A program made the translations under genes and the position numbers. The notes beneath the pieces are model-generated. The model was not told the DNA's origin, did no database searches, and saw only the letters and a list, made by a program, of their open reading frames with translations. A DNA stretch of 50,841 bases, from positions 2,075,533 through 2,126,373 of the forward strand of contig NZ_KE650771.1 in assembly GCF_000447295.1 (NCBI RefSeq), given 5' to 3'. Source of the DNA: Fischerella sp. PCC 9431. Its GTDB lineage: Bacteria > Cyanobacteriota > Cyanobacteriia > Cyanobacteriales > Nostocaceae. This document shows, in pieces, positions 16,298 through 26,305 of this stretch (positions within the stretch are counted from its first letter, which is position 1; the number at the start of each line of letters is the position of its first letter).

Positions 16298-19200
16298 ATG
16301 AAAAAATCTTCCAAATTGCCAGAACGTCTAGAACATTATTATCAGCAAATCAAGACAATAATCTTAGCACGGCAAAATCCAATTACTGGTCTATTACCTG
16401 CAAGTACAGCAATTACTGCTCATGGTGATTACACTGATGCTTGGGTACGTGATAATGTTTACAGTATTTTGGCAGTTTGGGGATTAGCGCTAGCATACCG
16501 CAAGGTTGATGAAGACAAAGGACGCACCTATGAATTAGAACACAGCGTCGTCAAATTAATGCGGGGTTTGTTATTTGCGATGATGCGACAGGCGCATAAA
16601 GTAGAAAAATTTAAACATACTCAATCACCTTTGGATGCTTTACATGCCAAATACAATACCGCTACAGGAGATATTGTGGTTGGTGATGAAGAATGGGGAC
16701 ATTTACAACTAGATGCAACATCAATATTTTTGTTGATTTTGGCACAAATGACTGCTTCAGGATTGCAAATTATTTTCACTCTTGATGAAGTCAACTTTGT
16801 GCAAAATTTGGTTTACTACATTGGTAGGGCTTATCGTACACCAGATTATGGAATTTGGGAAAGAGGCAATAAAATAAATCATGGTAATGCAGAATTAAAT
16901 GCTAGTTCTATTGGAATGGCAAAAGCCGCATTAGAAGCAATTGATGGACTAGATTTATTTGGTGTACGTGGTAGTCAAGCATCAGTAATTCATGTCTTAC
17001 CAGATGAAATTGCTCGTGCCAGAATTACTCTTGAATCTCTACTACCAAGAGAATCTGCTTCTAAAGAAATAGATGCAGCACTTTTGAGTGTGATTAGTTT
17101 TCCGGCGTTTGCAGTTGAAGATGTACAATTACGCGATTCTCCTACAGAAACGCTTCGCGATCGCACCCGTAATGATATTATTAAAAAACTCGCAGGTAAA
17201 TACGGCTGCAAGCGTTTTTTACGCGACGGACACCAAACAGTTTTAGAAGACAACAAACGCTTACACTATGAACCGTGGGAACTGAAACAATTTGAAAATA
17301 TTGAATGTGAATGGCCTTTATTTTTTACTTATTTATTTTTAGATGGGTTATTTTGCGGTAACGAAGAACAAGCTAAATATTACCAAGAACGTTTAGAATT
17401 TTTACTTGTACAAAAAGATGGCTTGGGCTTATTGCCAGAACTTTATTATGTGAGTGCAGAATTTGTTGAAGCAGAAAAACAAGCACCATCAACTCAGCCA
17501 CGTTTACCTAATGAAAATGTGCCTTTAGTGTGGGCGCAGAGTTTATATTATCTCGGTCAAATGCTCAGTGAAAAATTAATTGCCGTAGGAGATATTGATC
17601 CCTTGGGGCGACACTTACGCATGAATAAACACCGAGAACCTCTAGTGCAAATTGCTTTATTAGCAGAAGATGAAGATTTACAAGCAGAACTAGAAGTTTA
17701 CGGAATTGAAACCCAAACACCCAAGCAAGTAGAACCAATTCAAATCCGCCAAGCTGATGATTTTATTAATATTTATGCCCAGATTGGTCGTAGCGACAAA
17801 CTCGGTTTAACTGGACGTCCACCCCGTCGTCCTCGTAGTTTAACCACATCAAGAATATTTCGTATTGGTAGCGAAACTATTGTATTTTTACCTTCATTTT
17901 TAGATTCTCAGCAGTTCTATTTAACGCTGGATTATCATTTTTTGATAGCGCAATTACGCAGTGAACTTGCTTATATTCAAAAGTATTGGAGTGATTTAGG
18001 GCGTCCAATCCTAACTTTAATGTTGACGCGCACAATGTTAGAAACTGGTTCCGAGGCGTTACTAAACCTCATGCAAGAACTCAAAGATGGTATTTGTAAC
18101 GGCGTGCGGGTAAAATTAGGACGGCTAAATCAGTTGATGTTAACAGCAGCGATCGAACGAATTGATTTTCTGCGAGAGTTTGAATTTACTTTGTCTTCCC
18201 TTAAAGATGCTAAACCTCGCTGCGCTTATTTAGCACTACATCCAGATAAAAATTGGCCTTTGAGACATACTCAAGAATTCCAAGTAGAGTACGAAACCAA
18301 CTTTGGGTTATTGCTTGGTTACTTGCGTTCCTCAGAAAATATTTACGAACAAATAGAATTGTTGCAGACGCTGACACGTTTGCAAGGACTAGATTTTAAT
18401 ACAGGTTTTGGCGGACCAGGAAATATTGTTACAGTCGGGGATTTGCTAGATGAAGTTTACACTAAAGCCGCAGAATTAGGGATTTGGGCGGTTGTACGGC
18501 GTGCAGCAGGATTGCGGCAAATGGCGTATATTGCTTTATCAGACGTAGTTACAAGTATTATCGTCCGGGGTAAACAAATTGCAGTTGGTAAAGCTTACAG
18601 TGAAGCATCATTGATGACTGTACCTCTGTCCCACAACGAAATTGTCGAGAAAATCAATCATTTTTGTCGTGAAGATATACGCGATCGCGTTTTAACTCAA
18701 GAAATCCTGATTTATCTGAGTACCTTAATTAAATCAGAACCAGAATTGTTTAAAGGACTACTTACCCTCAGAGTTGGTTATCTAATTTTGTTAATTACCA
18801 GCGAACTTGCACAAGAGTTGAAAGTTACTCAAGATGAAGCATACGAAACCTTGATGCAACTTTCACCATTTGAAGTCAAAACTCGTTTAAGTCAGGTATT
18901 AGGTGAGTACTCAGATATGAGTAAGTTATTACGTCAGCAAGAATCTTTGCACGTCAAACAAAAAGAAAGCGATATTGACTGGGTAGTACAACCAATTATT
19001 TTCGAGGATATCGAAGTTCAACCAGGTGGTTGGCGACGGTTTCGTCAAGCAGAAGGTACAACAGGCCGTACACCCAAAGACTTTTACAAACAAGTTTGGC
19101 TGTTAATGCATCATTGTAAAGGTTTGGTGATTGGCGATAAATTAGAACGCCGTAACCGCTTAGAAAGTGAAGAGATGATCTCGGAAATGACAGCCGGCGA

Positions 19201-19528
19201 AAAAAACTTTGCCCTGCAAGTCGAACATCTGTTAAATAAAATAGAAGCTCCTGAATATCGCCAAGTCAATATCGAAACATTAATGGAATTAGCGGCGATC
19301 GCATCCAATAACCCTGACTTACAAATCGAAGAATATATCGTTTTAGATGTGTTAGTCGGTCATGCTGTGAGATTAGCATGGTTAGATGGACATCCAGAAA
19401 GAGGCGATCGCTATGATGAAGACAAAGGTAGTGCGTGGCGATCGTTTTACAACACTTCTCCCAAAGAATGCGCTAGTTACGTGGTAAAAGCGTTTAGGTT
19501 CTTGACAGAGTTCGTACAAGAGTTGTAA
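16298..19528 (+). CDS. GH15-family / phosphorylase-kinase alpha-like protein
   Basis: 1076 aa from ATG 16298; an upstream in-frame start at 16190 would add 36 AT-rich, poorly conserved-looking codons, so I chose the shorter form with low certainty. The N-terminal half is an (alpha/alpha)6 glucoamylase-like domain: LARQNPITGLLPASTAITAH, DYTDAWVRDNVYSI, then WGHLQLDATSIF and YGIWERG. The whole length and order resemble eukaryotic phosphorylase kinase alpha/beta subunits, for which cyanobacteria carry homologues of unknown role. The C-terminal half is helical. Glycogen-related function is an inference. The stop codon abuts a MITE-like element. Confidence 0.82.
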   Translation: MKKSSKLPERLEHYYQQIKTIILARQNPITGLLPASTAITAHGDYTDAWVRDNVYSILAVWGLALAYRKVDEDKGRTYELEHSVVKLMRGLLFAMMRQAHKVEKFKHTQSPLDALHAKYNTATGDIVVGDEEWGHLQLDATSIFLLILAQMTASGLQIIFTLDEVNFVQNLVYYIGRAYRTPDYGIWERGNKINHGNAELNASSIGMAKAALEAIDGLDLFGVRGSQASVIHVLPDEIARARITLESLLPRESASKEIDAALLSVISFPAFAVEDVQLRDSPTETLRDRTRNDIIKKLAGKYGCKRFLRDGHQTVLEDNKRLHYEPWELKQFENIECEWPLFFTYLFLDGLFCGNEEQAKYYQERLEFLLVQKDGLGLLPELYYVSAEFVEAEKQAPSTQPRLPNENVPLVWAQSLYYLGQMLSEKLIAVGDIDPLGRHLRMNKHREPLVQIALLAEDEDLQAELEVYGIETQTPKQVEPIQIRQADDFINIYAQIGRSDKLGLTGRPPRRPRSLTTSRIFRIGSETIVFLPSFLDSQQFYLTLDYHFLIAQLRSELAYIQKYWSDLGRPILTLMLTRTMLETGSEALLNLMQELKDGICNGVRVKLGRLNQLMLTAAIERIDFLREFEFTLSSLKDAKPRCAYLALHPDKNWPLRHTQEFQVEYETNFGLLLGYLRSSENIYEQIELLQTLTRLQGLDFNTGFGGPGNIVTVGDLLDEVYTKAAELGIWAVVRRAAGLRQMAYIALSDVVTSIIVRGKQIAVGKAYSEASLMTVPLSHNEIVEKINHFCREDIRDRVLTQEILIYLSTLIKSEPELFKGLLTLRVGYLILLITSELAQELKVTQDEAYETLMQLSPFEVKTRLSQVLGEYSDMSKLLRQQESLHVKQKESDIDWVVQPIIFEDIEVQPGGWRRFRQAEGTTGRTPKDFYKQVWLLMHHCKGLVIGDKLERRNRLESEEMISEMTAGEKNFALQVEHLLNKIEAPEYRQVNIETLMELAAIASNNPDLQIEEYIVLDVLVGHAVRLAWLDGHPERGDRYDEDKGSAWRSFYNTSPKECASYVVKAFRFLTEFVQEL

Positions 19529-19602
19529 TACCAATTTGAAAAAAGAATGCGACAAATCAATTTTTTTGTAGAGACGCGATTTATCGCGTCTAATTTATTG
19601 CT

Positions 19603-20007
19603 AGGACTTACGCACTATACAAATTGGCTATTATGTGCTTAATGATTGGTTGAGAATACAAGTTCGTTGGTTCAAAACACAAGTTCGTTGGTTCAAAACA
19701 CAAGTTTGTTGGTTCAAAACACAAGTTCGTTGGTTTAAAACACAAGTTTGTTGGTTCAAAACACAAGTTCGTCGGTTCAAAACACAAGTCCGTTGGTTCA
19801 AAACACAAGTTTGTTGGTTCAAAACACAAGTTCGTTGGTTCAAAACACAAGTTCGTCGGTTCAAAACACAAGTTTGTTGATTGAGAATACAAGTCCGTAG
19901 CGATCGCCTGAGTAAAGCCATCATTACCCGGTTAAAATCGATAATACTCCCAAACAACCAAATATCCTCATGCACGTAATAGACAATTTGTACAGTGCGT
20001 AAGTTCT
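19603..20007. mobile_element. Inner element with 24-bp terminal inverted repeats and 21-bp minisatellite
   Basis: The ends at 19603-19626 (AGGACTTACGCACTATACAA...) and 19984-20007 (reverse complement AGAACTTACGCACTGTACAA...) are inverted repeats agreeing at 22 of 24 positions. Inside are twelve 21-bp tandem units and about 85 bp of unique DNA. No protein is encoded. A second copy begins at 50716 with the same terminal repeat and the same type of array, so this is a dispersed non-autonomous element. Confidence 0.75.
19648..19899. repeat. Twelve tandem 21-bp repeats
   Basis: The unit is GGTTCAAAACACAAGTTCGTT with variation mainly at positions 17-21 (TTCGTT, TTTGTT, TCCGTT, TTCGTC). Units 1 and 12 differ from all others by carrying TTGAGAATACAAG, so the outer units are diverged in the same way and the inner ten have been homogenised or expanded. 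Because 21 is a multiple of three, all frames stay open, giving spurious Cys-rich ORFs. Confidence 0.85.
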
Positions 20008-20199
20008 AATTGCGTCTAATTTATCGCGTCTAATTTATCGCATCTCATATTCTGAATGTGTCGCAAACATTTTTTGCAATGGTATGAGACGGTTTGAGCA
20101 AGGTAAAATTTGTCAGAATCGCAGAACTTATAATCCTCGATCTTTGAGAAAAATTCGGGGATATTGTCTCTCAAAAATGATTTAGGAATACAATATTTC

Positions 20200-20628
20200 T
20201 TATTCTTGCAATTGTTCTACTAACAGTTTTTCCAAAAGCTCCAATAAATTATTAACATCCTGACCAACTTGTTGAAAACAATCTGGTGGTGCTGGTTGTG
20301 GTTCAAAATGTATCAGCTTGATTTGATCTTTACCAATACCAACCATCACAACTTCAACTTCTGGCTGATAATGCTCTATGATGCCAAGAACTTCCTGAAG
20401 CCTATTTTCCACATTATCATTTAATTTTTCTATGGCTTCTTTGGGACAATAAACAAAATGCGGTTGAGGTTGCAAATCAATACCGATAGTACCCTGAGTG
20501 TCACCATTTTCTAACCACAAACCCCAAGCTAACGCGCCTAATTCTTGCTGATGTGCTTTCACAAATTGATCTAATTGGCGACGCCATTTATTATCAGGTG
20601 ATTCTGGTTGGGTAGTACCGAAGATCAT
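20200..20628 (-). CDS. Conserved cyanobacterial protein, possibly the carboxysome assembly chaperone CcmS
   Basis: 142 aa, acidic, soluble, no signal peptide. Features seen: NKWRRQLDQFVKAHQQELGALAWGLWLENG at the N-terminus, then GTIGIDLQPQPHFVYCPKEA, then EVEVVMVGIGKDQIKLIHFEPQ and a helical acidic C-terminus. From memory this resembles proteins named CcmS, a chaperone acting on the shell protein CcmK1 in beta-carboxysome assembly, but I cannot verify it and no carboxysome genes are nearby. It could also be read simply as a conserved cyanobacterial hypothetical protein. Confidence 0.7.
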   Translation of the reverse strand: MIFGTTQPESPDNKWRRQLDQFVKAHQQELGALAWGLWLENGDTQGTIGIDLQPQPHFVYCPKEAIEKLNDNVENRLQEVLGIIEHYQPEVEVVMVGIGKDQIKLIHFEPQPAPPDCFQQVGQDVNNLLELLEKLLVEQLQE

Positions 20629-20734
20629 ATCAATTCTGGATTTTGGATTCTGGATTCTAGATTCTCACAAAACATAATCTCACCCATAGGCACAAAAGTC
20701 CAAAGTATTTTGACTTCTTGCAAAAACCAAGGAA

Positions 20735-20900
20735 AGGAGATCGGGGACAAAACAATTAAAAATTAAAAATTAAAAATTAAAAATTGGGAAGAGGGAATTG
20801 GGAATTGGTTTATTCTCCCTGCTTCCTTGTCTCCCTTGTCTCTCTTGTCCTCCTTGTCCCCCTTTGTCTCCCTTGTCCCCTATCCCCTATCCCCTATCCC
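20735..20900. repeat. Heptamer repeat element, copy 3, with AAAAATT repeats
   Basis: GGGGACAAAACAATT opens the element as in copies 1 and 2, but the core is replaced by five AAAAATT-type heptamers (20754-20785), a G-rich segment (GGGAATTGGGAATTGG) and a long C/T-rich arm (CCCTTGTCTCCC type) ending in CCCCTATCCCCTATCCC. It abuts the stop codon of the ABC exporter at 20901. Confidence 0.65.
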
Positions 20901-22721
20901 TTATCTTAAACCCGACTGCACACGCCAGAGACTTGCATAGACTCCGTTTTGTTCTAGTAGTTGTTCATGGGTTCCAGATTCGACAAATTTTCCGTATTCC
21001 ATGACGTAGATATGATCAGCATTGCGGATTGTAGAAAGACGATGAGCGATCGCAATTGTTGTTCTATTGATAGTAATTCGTTCTAGCGACTTTTGAATTG
21101 CTGCTTCTGTTTCATTATCTACTGCCGAGGTGGCTTCATCTAAGATGAGAATCGGTGGATTTTTTAAGACAGCACGAGCGATCGCAATTCGTTGACGTTG
21201 TCCACCCGATAACTTTTGCCCTCGTTCCCCGACAATTGTCTCATAACCTTGGGGTAATTGCATAATAAAATCGTGTGCTTCCGCGATCTTCGCCGCATTG
21301 ACAATTTCTTGTTGTGTAGCGTCAAAAGTTCCGTAGGCGATATTTTCGGCGACAGTACCGTGAAACAAAAATACATCCTGACTCACCAAACCCATACAAC
21401 GACGTAAGTCTCGTAATTGTAGTTTTTGGATATCAATTCCATCGAGTGTGATTGTTCCAGATTGCACCTCATAAAAGCGGAGTAATAATTTGATGAGAGT
21501 GCTTTTTCCTGAACCAGTCGAACCAACAATAGCGATCGTTTTACCAGCAGGAATATCTAGCGATAAATTTTTAATTACCGCTTGGCGATCTTGATAGTTA
21601 AAAGTGACATTGTGAAATTTGACTTCACCACGCACATTTTCCACAGGTAAAGATATATCTCCCGGATGGATTGTGATCGGCGTATCTAATAAATTCATCA
21701 CCCGATTTGTAGAAGCCATTGCTCTTTGATATTGGTCAAAAGTATCACCTAATCTCGTTAAAGGCCATAACAATCGTTGAATCAAAAATACTAAAACACT
21801 ATATGTTCCAACCGAAATTCTGCCATTAACTGCTGCTAATCCACCATAAAACAGTAATGCGGTAAAACCTGCCAAAATCAACATCCGAATTAAAGGAATA
21901 TAAGCAGCAGAAAGTTGAATTGCTTTGGAATTACTGCGACGATAAGCTTCACTTTCTATACCTAAACGGGAGATTTCATAATCTTCAGCCGTGAAACTTT
22001 TAATAGTAGTAATACCGCTTAAATTATTTGACAAACGAGAATTTAATAAACCTACCTTTTCTCGCACATCAGCATAGCGAGGTGCTAATACATTTTGGTA
22101 AGTGAATGTCCCCCAAAGGATAAAAGGAATAGGCAGCATCGCCATCCATGCTACACTTGGAGCCAAAATAAAGAAAGCCCCACCAATAATTAATACTGTC
22201 ACTACAACCTGGATAATGTCATTGGCACCAACATCCAAGAAGCGTTCGAGTTGGTTGATGTCATCACTGAGAATAGACATCAAACCACCAGTGCTGCGTT
22301 CTTCAAAATATGCTAATTCTAAATCTTGTAAATGCTGATAAGCATCAAGACGCAAATCATGCTGAATGTTTTGTGCTAGATTACGCCAAAATCTCTCGTA
22401 AGCGTACTCCAAAGCTGATTCTAAAATCCAAATAATCACAGTGAGAGCAGAAAGAATCAAAAATTGACCAAAAATGTCTCTGACTCCCAACCGTGCAATG
22501 ATAGAATCTTGCTGCTTGACTACCACATCTACCGCAATACCGATTAACGCTGGTGGTGCTAAGTCAAAAAGTTTATTTAGGATAGAACAAATACTAGCCC
22601 ACCAAATTTGTTGGCGATACTTATGTCCGTAGTTCAGCAAGCGTTTGAGGGGATGAACTGAACCCCGGCGTTTTCTATCCACCCGACGAGATTTAATTAC
22701 TGTAGTCACAGCCCTGTGCAA
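20901..22721 (-). CDS. ABC exporter, fused permease-ATPase (MsbA/MdlB type)
   Basis: 606 aa. Six-helix transmembrane domain (~35-340) followed by a nucleotide-binding domain: Walker [11 protein letters not shown]-loop VSQDVFLF, signature [14 protein letters not shown], Walker [13 protein letters not shown] and the H-loop AIAHRLST. Half-transporters of this type dimerise and export lipids, peptides or drugs; the substrate here is unknown. The start is uncertain: TTG 22721 gives the stated protein, and GTG 22709 would shorten it by four residues; neither has a strong ribosome-binding site. Divergent from the SPFH gene with a 100-bp gap. Confidence 0.88.
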   Translation of the reverse strand: MHRAVTTVIKSRRVDRKRRGSVHPLKRLLNYGHKYRQQIWWASICSILNKLFDLAPPALIGIAVDVVVKQQDSIIARLGVRDIFGQFLILSALTVIIWILESALEYAYERFWRNLAQNIQHDLRLDAYQHLQDLELAYFEERSTGGLMSILSDDINQLERFLDVGANDIIQVVVTVLIIGGAFFILAPSVAWMAMLPIPFILWGTFTYQNVLAPRYADVREKVGLLNSRLSNNLSGITTIKSFTAEDYEISRLGIESEAYRRSNSKAIQLSAAYIPLIRMLILAGFTALLFYGGLAAVNGRISVGTYSVLVFLIQRLLWPLTRLGDTFDQYQRAMASTNRVMNLLDTPITIHPGDISLPVENVRGEVKFHNVTFNYQDRQAVIKNLSLDIPAGKTIAIVGSTGSGKSTLIKLLLRFYEVQSGTITLDGIDIQKLQLRDLRRCMGLVSQDVFLFHGTVAENIAYGTFDATQQEIVNAAKIAEAHDFIMQLPQGYETIVGERGQKLSGGQRQRIAIARAVLKNPPILILDEATSAVDNETEAAIQKSLERITINRTTIAIAHRLSTIRNADHIYVMEYGKFVESGTHEQLLEQNGVYASLWRVQSGLR

Positions 22722-22820
22722 TTGTGTGAAGAAACCGATATTAGCACGTTTGCCAGGATTCAGGCATCACGATTGAGCTGTAAAACTTGACATAGATACA
22801 ACACACAAAGGAGATGAAAT

Positions 22821-23663
22821 TTGAAAAATCAGCAATTAGGTAGTTGGCAAAGTACAGTAGCAGGAGTTGTAATAGCAATACTTGTAATTTTGAGTCTTAA
22901 CTGTTTTATCATTATTAATCCAGGTGAGGCAGGAGTTCTGAGTATACTAGGTAAAGCCAGAGATGGAGTCTTAATCGAAGGTATTCATTTCAAACCGCCA
23001 TTTATATCTAAAGTAGATGTATACGATGTGACGGTGCAAAAATATGAAATACCAGCTCAAAGTGCTACCAAAGATTTGCAAGAACTAACAGCAAAATTTG
23101 CGATCAATTTCCGTATTGATCCACAACAAGTAGTTGAAATTAGAAGAAAACAGGGAAGTTTAGAAAATATTGTTGCTAAAATTATTGCTCCTCAAACTCA
23201 GGAATCATTCAAAATAGCAGCTGCAAGGAGGACAGTAGAAGAGTCGATCACCAAAAGAAATGAACTTAAGGATGATTTTGACACCGCATTAGGTCAACGC
23301 TTAGAAAAATATGGAATAATAGTCTTGGATACTAGCGTCATTGACTTGACTTTTTCACCAGAGTTTGCAAGAGCTGTAGAGGAAAAACAAATTGCCGAAC
23401 AAAGAGCGCAAAGAGCAGTTTACATAGCAAAAGAAGCCGAACAAGAAGCACAAGCAGAAATTAATCGCGCCAAAGGGAAATCAGAAGCTCAAAGACTTTT
23501 GGCGGAAACCTTAAAAGCGCCAGGAGGACAACTAGTTCTGCAAAAAGAAGCAATTGAAGCATGGAAAAATGGCGGTGCTCAAATGCCAAAAGTTCTTGTC
23601 ACGGGTAAAGACTCACAAAGTAGTGTTCCCTTTCTTTTCAATGTGGGTAACATACAGGATTAG
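22821..23663 (+). CDS. Prohibitin-family (SPFH/band 7) membrane protein
   Basis: 280 aa from a TTG start, supported by AAGGAG 7 nt upstream; an ATG at 22814 overlapping this leader is out of frame. One N-terminal membrane anchor (VAGVVIAILVILSLNCFIII), then the SPFH domain (NPGEAGVLSILGKARDGVLI ... VYDVTVQKYEIPAQSATKDL) and an Ala/Glu-rich coiled coil (~190-240). Prohibitin-like proteins form ring oligomers that organise membrane microdomains or act with FtsH proteases. The DUF1824 gene follows 55 bp downstream. Confidence 0.88.
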   Translation: MKNQQLGSWQSTVAGVVIAILVILSLNCFIIINPGEAGVLSILGKARDGVLIEGIHFKPPFISKVDVYDVTVQKYEIPAQSATKDLQELTAKFAINFRIDPQQVVEIRRKQGSLENIVAKIIAPQTQESFKIAAARRTVEESITKRNELKDDFDTALGQRLEKYGIIVLDTSVIDLTFSPEFARAVEEKQIAEQRAQRAVYIAKEAEQEAQAEINRAKGKSEAQRLLAETLKAPGGQLVLQKEAIEAWKNGGAQMPKVLVTGKDSQSSVPFLFNVGNIQD

Positions 23664-23717
23664 ACCTGAATTGTTCTTGAACAAAACTGCACATCAACAC
23701 AGATAATAAACCAAGAT

Positions 23718-24134
23718 ATGTCCAGCACAAATCAAACTAATCTCACCATTGCTGAAGCTAAAAAAGTTCTGAATAAATTCAACTGTGTAGACATAGCACC
23801 AAAAATTAAACCATCAGAAAAGCCTGTAATCAGAGAAGCTTTGCTTTTTCTCGCGAAACTATCTGATTACCAGATTTTAGGGATTTGTGCTGACACTGAA
23901 GAAGAAGGAATGCTAGCCATGAAAACTTATTCCCTCGCTTTGGGGTATGAGCCACCAAGTAATTTACCTAAAATTGATGGTCCTGTATACATCAAATTAA
24001 ATGGGAAAAATGGTGTGTGTCACATAGATTCCTATTTTGGACATCATCGCGGTGTGTTGGTGTCTTGCCAATGTTACTCTTCTGAGGGAATTAATGAGAT
24101 GTACGGTCATTTACCCTTGGATTTATTTGTTTAA
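23718..24134 (+). CDS. DUF1824 family protein
   Basis: 138 aa, soluble, no signal peptide. Recognisable stretches are LSDYQILGICADTEEEGMLA, MKTYSLALGYEPP and a C-terminal GPVYIKLNGK ... GVLVSCQCYSSEGINEMYGH. The family is nearly restricted to cyanobacteria and plastid-bearing lineages and has no assigned biochemical role. It lies 55 bp after the SPFH gene on the same strand and may be co-transcribed. Confidence 0.85.
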   Translation: MSSTNQTNLTIAEAKKVLNKFNCVDIAPKIKPSEKPVIREALLFLAKLSDYQILGICADTEEEGMLAMKTYSLALGYEPPSNLPKIDGPVYIKLNGKNGVCHIDSYFGHHRGVLVSCQCYSSEGINEMYGHLPLDLFV

Positions 24135-24167
24135 ATAAGTGCATTTTTAGCTTCAGAAAAAGTTTTT

Positions 24168-24233
24168 GTGTCTTAGTGTTATTAGTGGTTTAAGTAAATA
24201 TTTTCTGAACCACAAAGACGCTAAGACACTAAG
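24168..24233. terminator. Hairpin between DUF1824 gene and uup-like gene
   Basis: GTGTCTTAGTG (24168-24178) pairs with C(G)CTAAGACAC near 24223-24233, and TGGTTT/AACCAC-like segments pair inside. The right arm carries the CACAAAGACGCTAAGACAC motif, which I recall as widely dispersed in cyanobacterial intergenic DNA. It could end the upstream transcript, although no clean U-run follows. Confidence 0.4.
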
Positions 24234-24251
24234 TTAGTTACACAAAAATTT

Positions 24252-26177
24252 ATGAGTTTAATTACACTACAATCGGTTAAAAAAGATTTTGGTATTAAAG
24301 AAATTCTCAAAGATGCTAATTTTAGTTTAGATGCTAATGATAAGGTCGGTTTAATTGGGACTAATGGTTCTGGAAAATCAACTCTTTTAAAAATGATTGC
24401 TGGTTTAGAACCAATTGATGAAGGTCAATTTTTAGTTAATTCTGGTGCGAAGATTATTTATTTACCCCAACAGCCAGATTTAGATGATGAGCATACTGTT
24501 TTACAGCAAGTTTTTGCTGACAGTGGTGAAAATATGGCTTTGGTGCGTGAGTATGAAGAAATATCTGATAAACTGGCTCATTATCCAGAAGATAATCAGT
24601 TAATGTCCCGGCTTTCGGTGGTGATGCAACGTATGGATGCAACTGGTGCTTGGGAGTTAGAAACTAATGCGAAGATAATTCTTTCTAAATTAGGAATTAC
24701 AGATTTTGATGCTATTGTTGGAACTTTATCTGGAGGCTATCGTAAACGTATTGCTTTAGCTACAGCTTTGCTATCAGAACCAGATTTGTTATTGATGGAT
24801 GAACCGACAAACCATCTGGATGCAAATTCGGTGGAGTGGTTACAAAGTTATTTGAATCGCTATCGTGGCGCACTTTTATTAATCACTCACGATCGCTATT
24901 TTTTAGATCGTGTCACTAACCGAATTATTGAGATAGATAGAGGTGATATTTACACCTATGGTGGCAACTATTCATACTATCTCGAAAAGAAAGCCGAAGC
25001 AGAAGAAAGCGCTGTGAGTAGTCAGCGTAAATTTCAAGGAGTATTGCGTCGGGAGTTGGAATGGTTAAAGAGGGGGCCAAAAGCCAGAAGTACCAAGCAG
25101 AAAGCCAGAATAGATCGGATTAGCGACATGCAAGCGACGGAGTTTAAACAAGCTCAAGGTAAAGTTGATATTGCAACAGCTAGCCGTCGAATTGGCAAAA
25201 AAGTTATTGAAATCAATAATATTTCAAAAGGGTATGGCAATCGCACTTTAATTAAAGATTTTACCTACGAATTTAGTCCTGAAGACCGGATAGGGATTAT
25301 TGGCGGTAATGGTGCGGGTAAATCTACTTTAATGGATATAATCACCGGACGATTACAGCCAGATACAGGTAGTGTAGATATTGGAACGACAATTCACATT
25401 GGCTATTTTGATCAGCATTCTGAAGAATTACTCACTGCTTTAAATGAAAATCAGCGCGTGATTGATTACATCAAAGAAGAAGGGGAACAGGTCAAAATCG
25501 CAGACGGAACAACAATCAGTGCTTCCCAGATGTTAGAACGATTTTTGTTTCCGGGAAACCAGCAGTATGCACCGATTCATAAACTTTCTGGTGGAGAAAA
25601 GCGGCGATTATTCTTGTTGCGTGTGCTGATGAGTGCGCCGAATGTTTTGATCTTGGATGAACCGACAAATGATTTAGATGTCCAAACCTTGGCGGTACTA
25701 GAAGAATATCTAGAAGATTTTAACGGTTGTGTAATTGTAGTCTCTCACGATCGCTACTTTCTAGATCGGACTGTAGACACTATCTTTGCTTTGGAAGAAG
25801 GGGGTAATATCCGCCAGTATCCTGGAAATTACTCAGTCTATCTCGATTACAAAAAAGCCGAAGAAGAAAAGCAACAAGCAACTGTTAATACAAAGGAAAA
25901 GCCAAAAAATCAACAGACACAACCAACAGAAACTCAAACTAAAGAAACACCCAAGAAAAAACGTTTGTCAACTTGGGAAAGACGAGAGTTTGAGCAGTTG
26001 GAAGATAAAATTGCTCAATTAGAAACCGAAAAAGCAGAAGCCGAAAAAGCAATGGCGAATGTTCCCGCAGGGAATTATACGCAGGTGCAAAAGTTGTATG
26101 AACAGGTGGAAGCACTCAAGCAAGCAATTGATCAAGCGACAGAACGCTGGTTAGAATTGGCGGAAATTGAATCTTAA
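24252..26177 (+). CDS. uup: ABC-F ATPase, Uup type
   Basis: 641 aa, no membrane segments, two ATP-binding domains in one chain. First domain: Walker A GTNGSGKST (~37-45), signature LSGGYRKRIALA, Walker B LLLMDEPTNHLD. Second domain: Walker A GGNGAGKST, signature LSGGEKRRLFLLR, Walker B LILDEPTNDLD. The arm linker (KRGPKARSTKQKARIDRI) and the charged C-terminal coiled coil (~560-641, LEDKIAQLETEKAEAEKAMA) mark the Uup branch. ABC-F proteins act on the ribosome or DNA branch intermediates rather than in transport. Both catalytic sites look intact. Confidence 0.88.
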   Translation: MSLITLQSVKKDFGIKEILKDANFSLDANDKVGLIGTNGSGKSTLLKMIAGLEPIDEGQFLVNSGAKIIYLPQQPDLDDEHTVLQQVFADSGENMALVREYEEISDKLAHYPEDNQLMSRLSVVMQRMDATGAWELETNAKIILSKLGITDFDAIVGTLSGGYRKRIALATALLSEPDLLLMDEPTNHLDANSVEWLQSYLNRYRGALLLITHDRYFLDRVTNRIIEIDRGDIYTYGGNYSYYLEKKAEAEESAVSSQRKFQGVLRRELEWLKRGPKARSTKQKARIDRISDMQATEFKQAQGKVDIATASRRIGKKVIEINNISKGYGNRTLIKDFTYEFSPEDRIGIIGGNGAGKSTLMDIITGRLQPDTGSVDIGTTIHIGYFDQHSEELLTALNENQRVIDYIKEEGEQVKIADGTTISASQMLERFLFPGNQQYAPIHKLSGGEKRRLFLLRVLMSAPNVLILDEPTNDLDVQTLAVLEEYLEDFNGCVIVVSHDRYFLDRTVDTIFALEEGGNIRQYPGNYSVYLDYKKAEEEKQQATVNTKEKPKNQQTQPTETQTKETPKKKRLSTWERREFEQLEDKIAQLETEKAEAEKAMANVPAGNYTQVQKLYEQVEALKQAIDQATERWLELAEIES

Positions 26178-26305
26178 GAAAGATTCAAAAGCCAATGTGG
26201 TTTAGTTTATTTGATATTTGAAGTATCAGGCTGATCAAGGGTGAATGAAGTGTCAAGAATCACCGCGCCTTTAGGTCGGTGAGCATGTCAAATCATCCAT
26301 CACGC

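Larger units (their letters stand above)
19529..20084. mobile_element. MITE-like element, interrupted by a second repeat element
   Basis: Left part 19529-19600 (TACCAATTTGAAAAAAGAAT, then GCGACA and a GAGACGCGAT/ATCGCGTCT hairpin) and right part about 20010-20084 (CTCATATTCTGAATGTGTCG ... GGTA) match the two ends of the reverse complement of 7198-7320. Between them sits an unrelated ~405-bp element with its own terminal inverted repeats, so an element has inserted into an element. The left terminus follows the GH15-like stop codon with no gap. Confidence 0.7.

Noticed and set aside
19631-19975. Long open frames on both strands rich in Cys, Asn, Trp and Lys over the 21-bp repeats
   Set aside because: The 21-bp period keeps every frame open; these are repeat translations without start sites or homology, not genes.
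19603-20007. CRISPR array
   Set aside because: Units are contiguous 21-bp tandem repeats without spacers and no cas genes are present, so this is a minisatellite.
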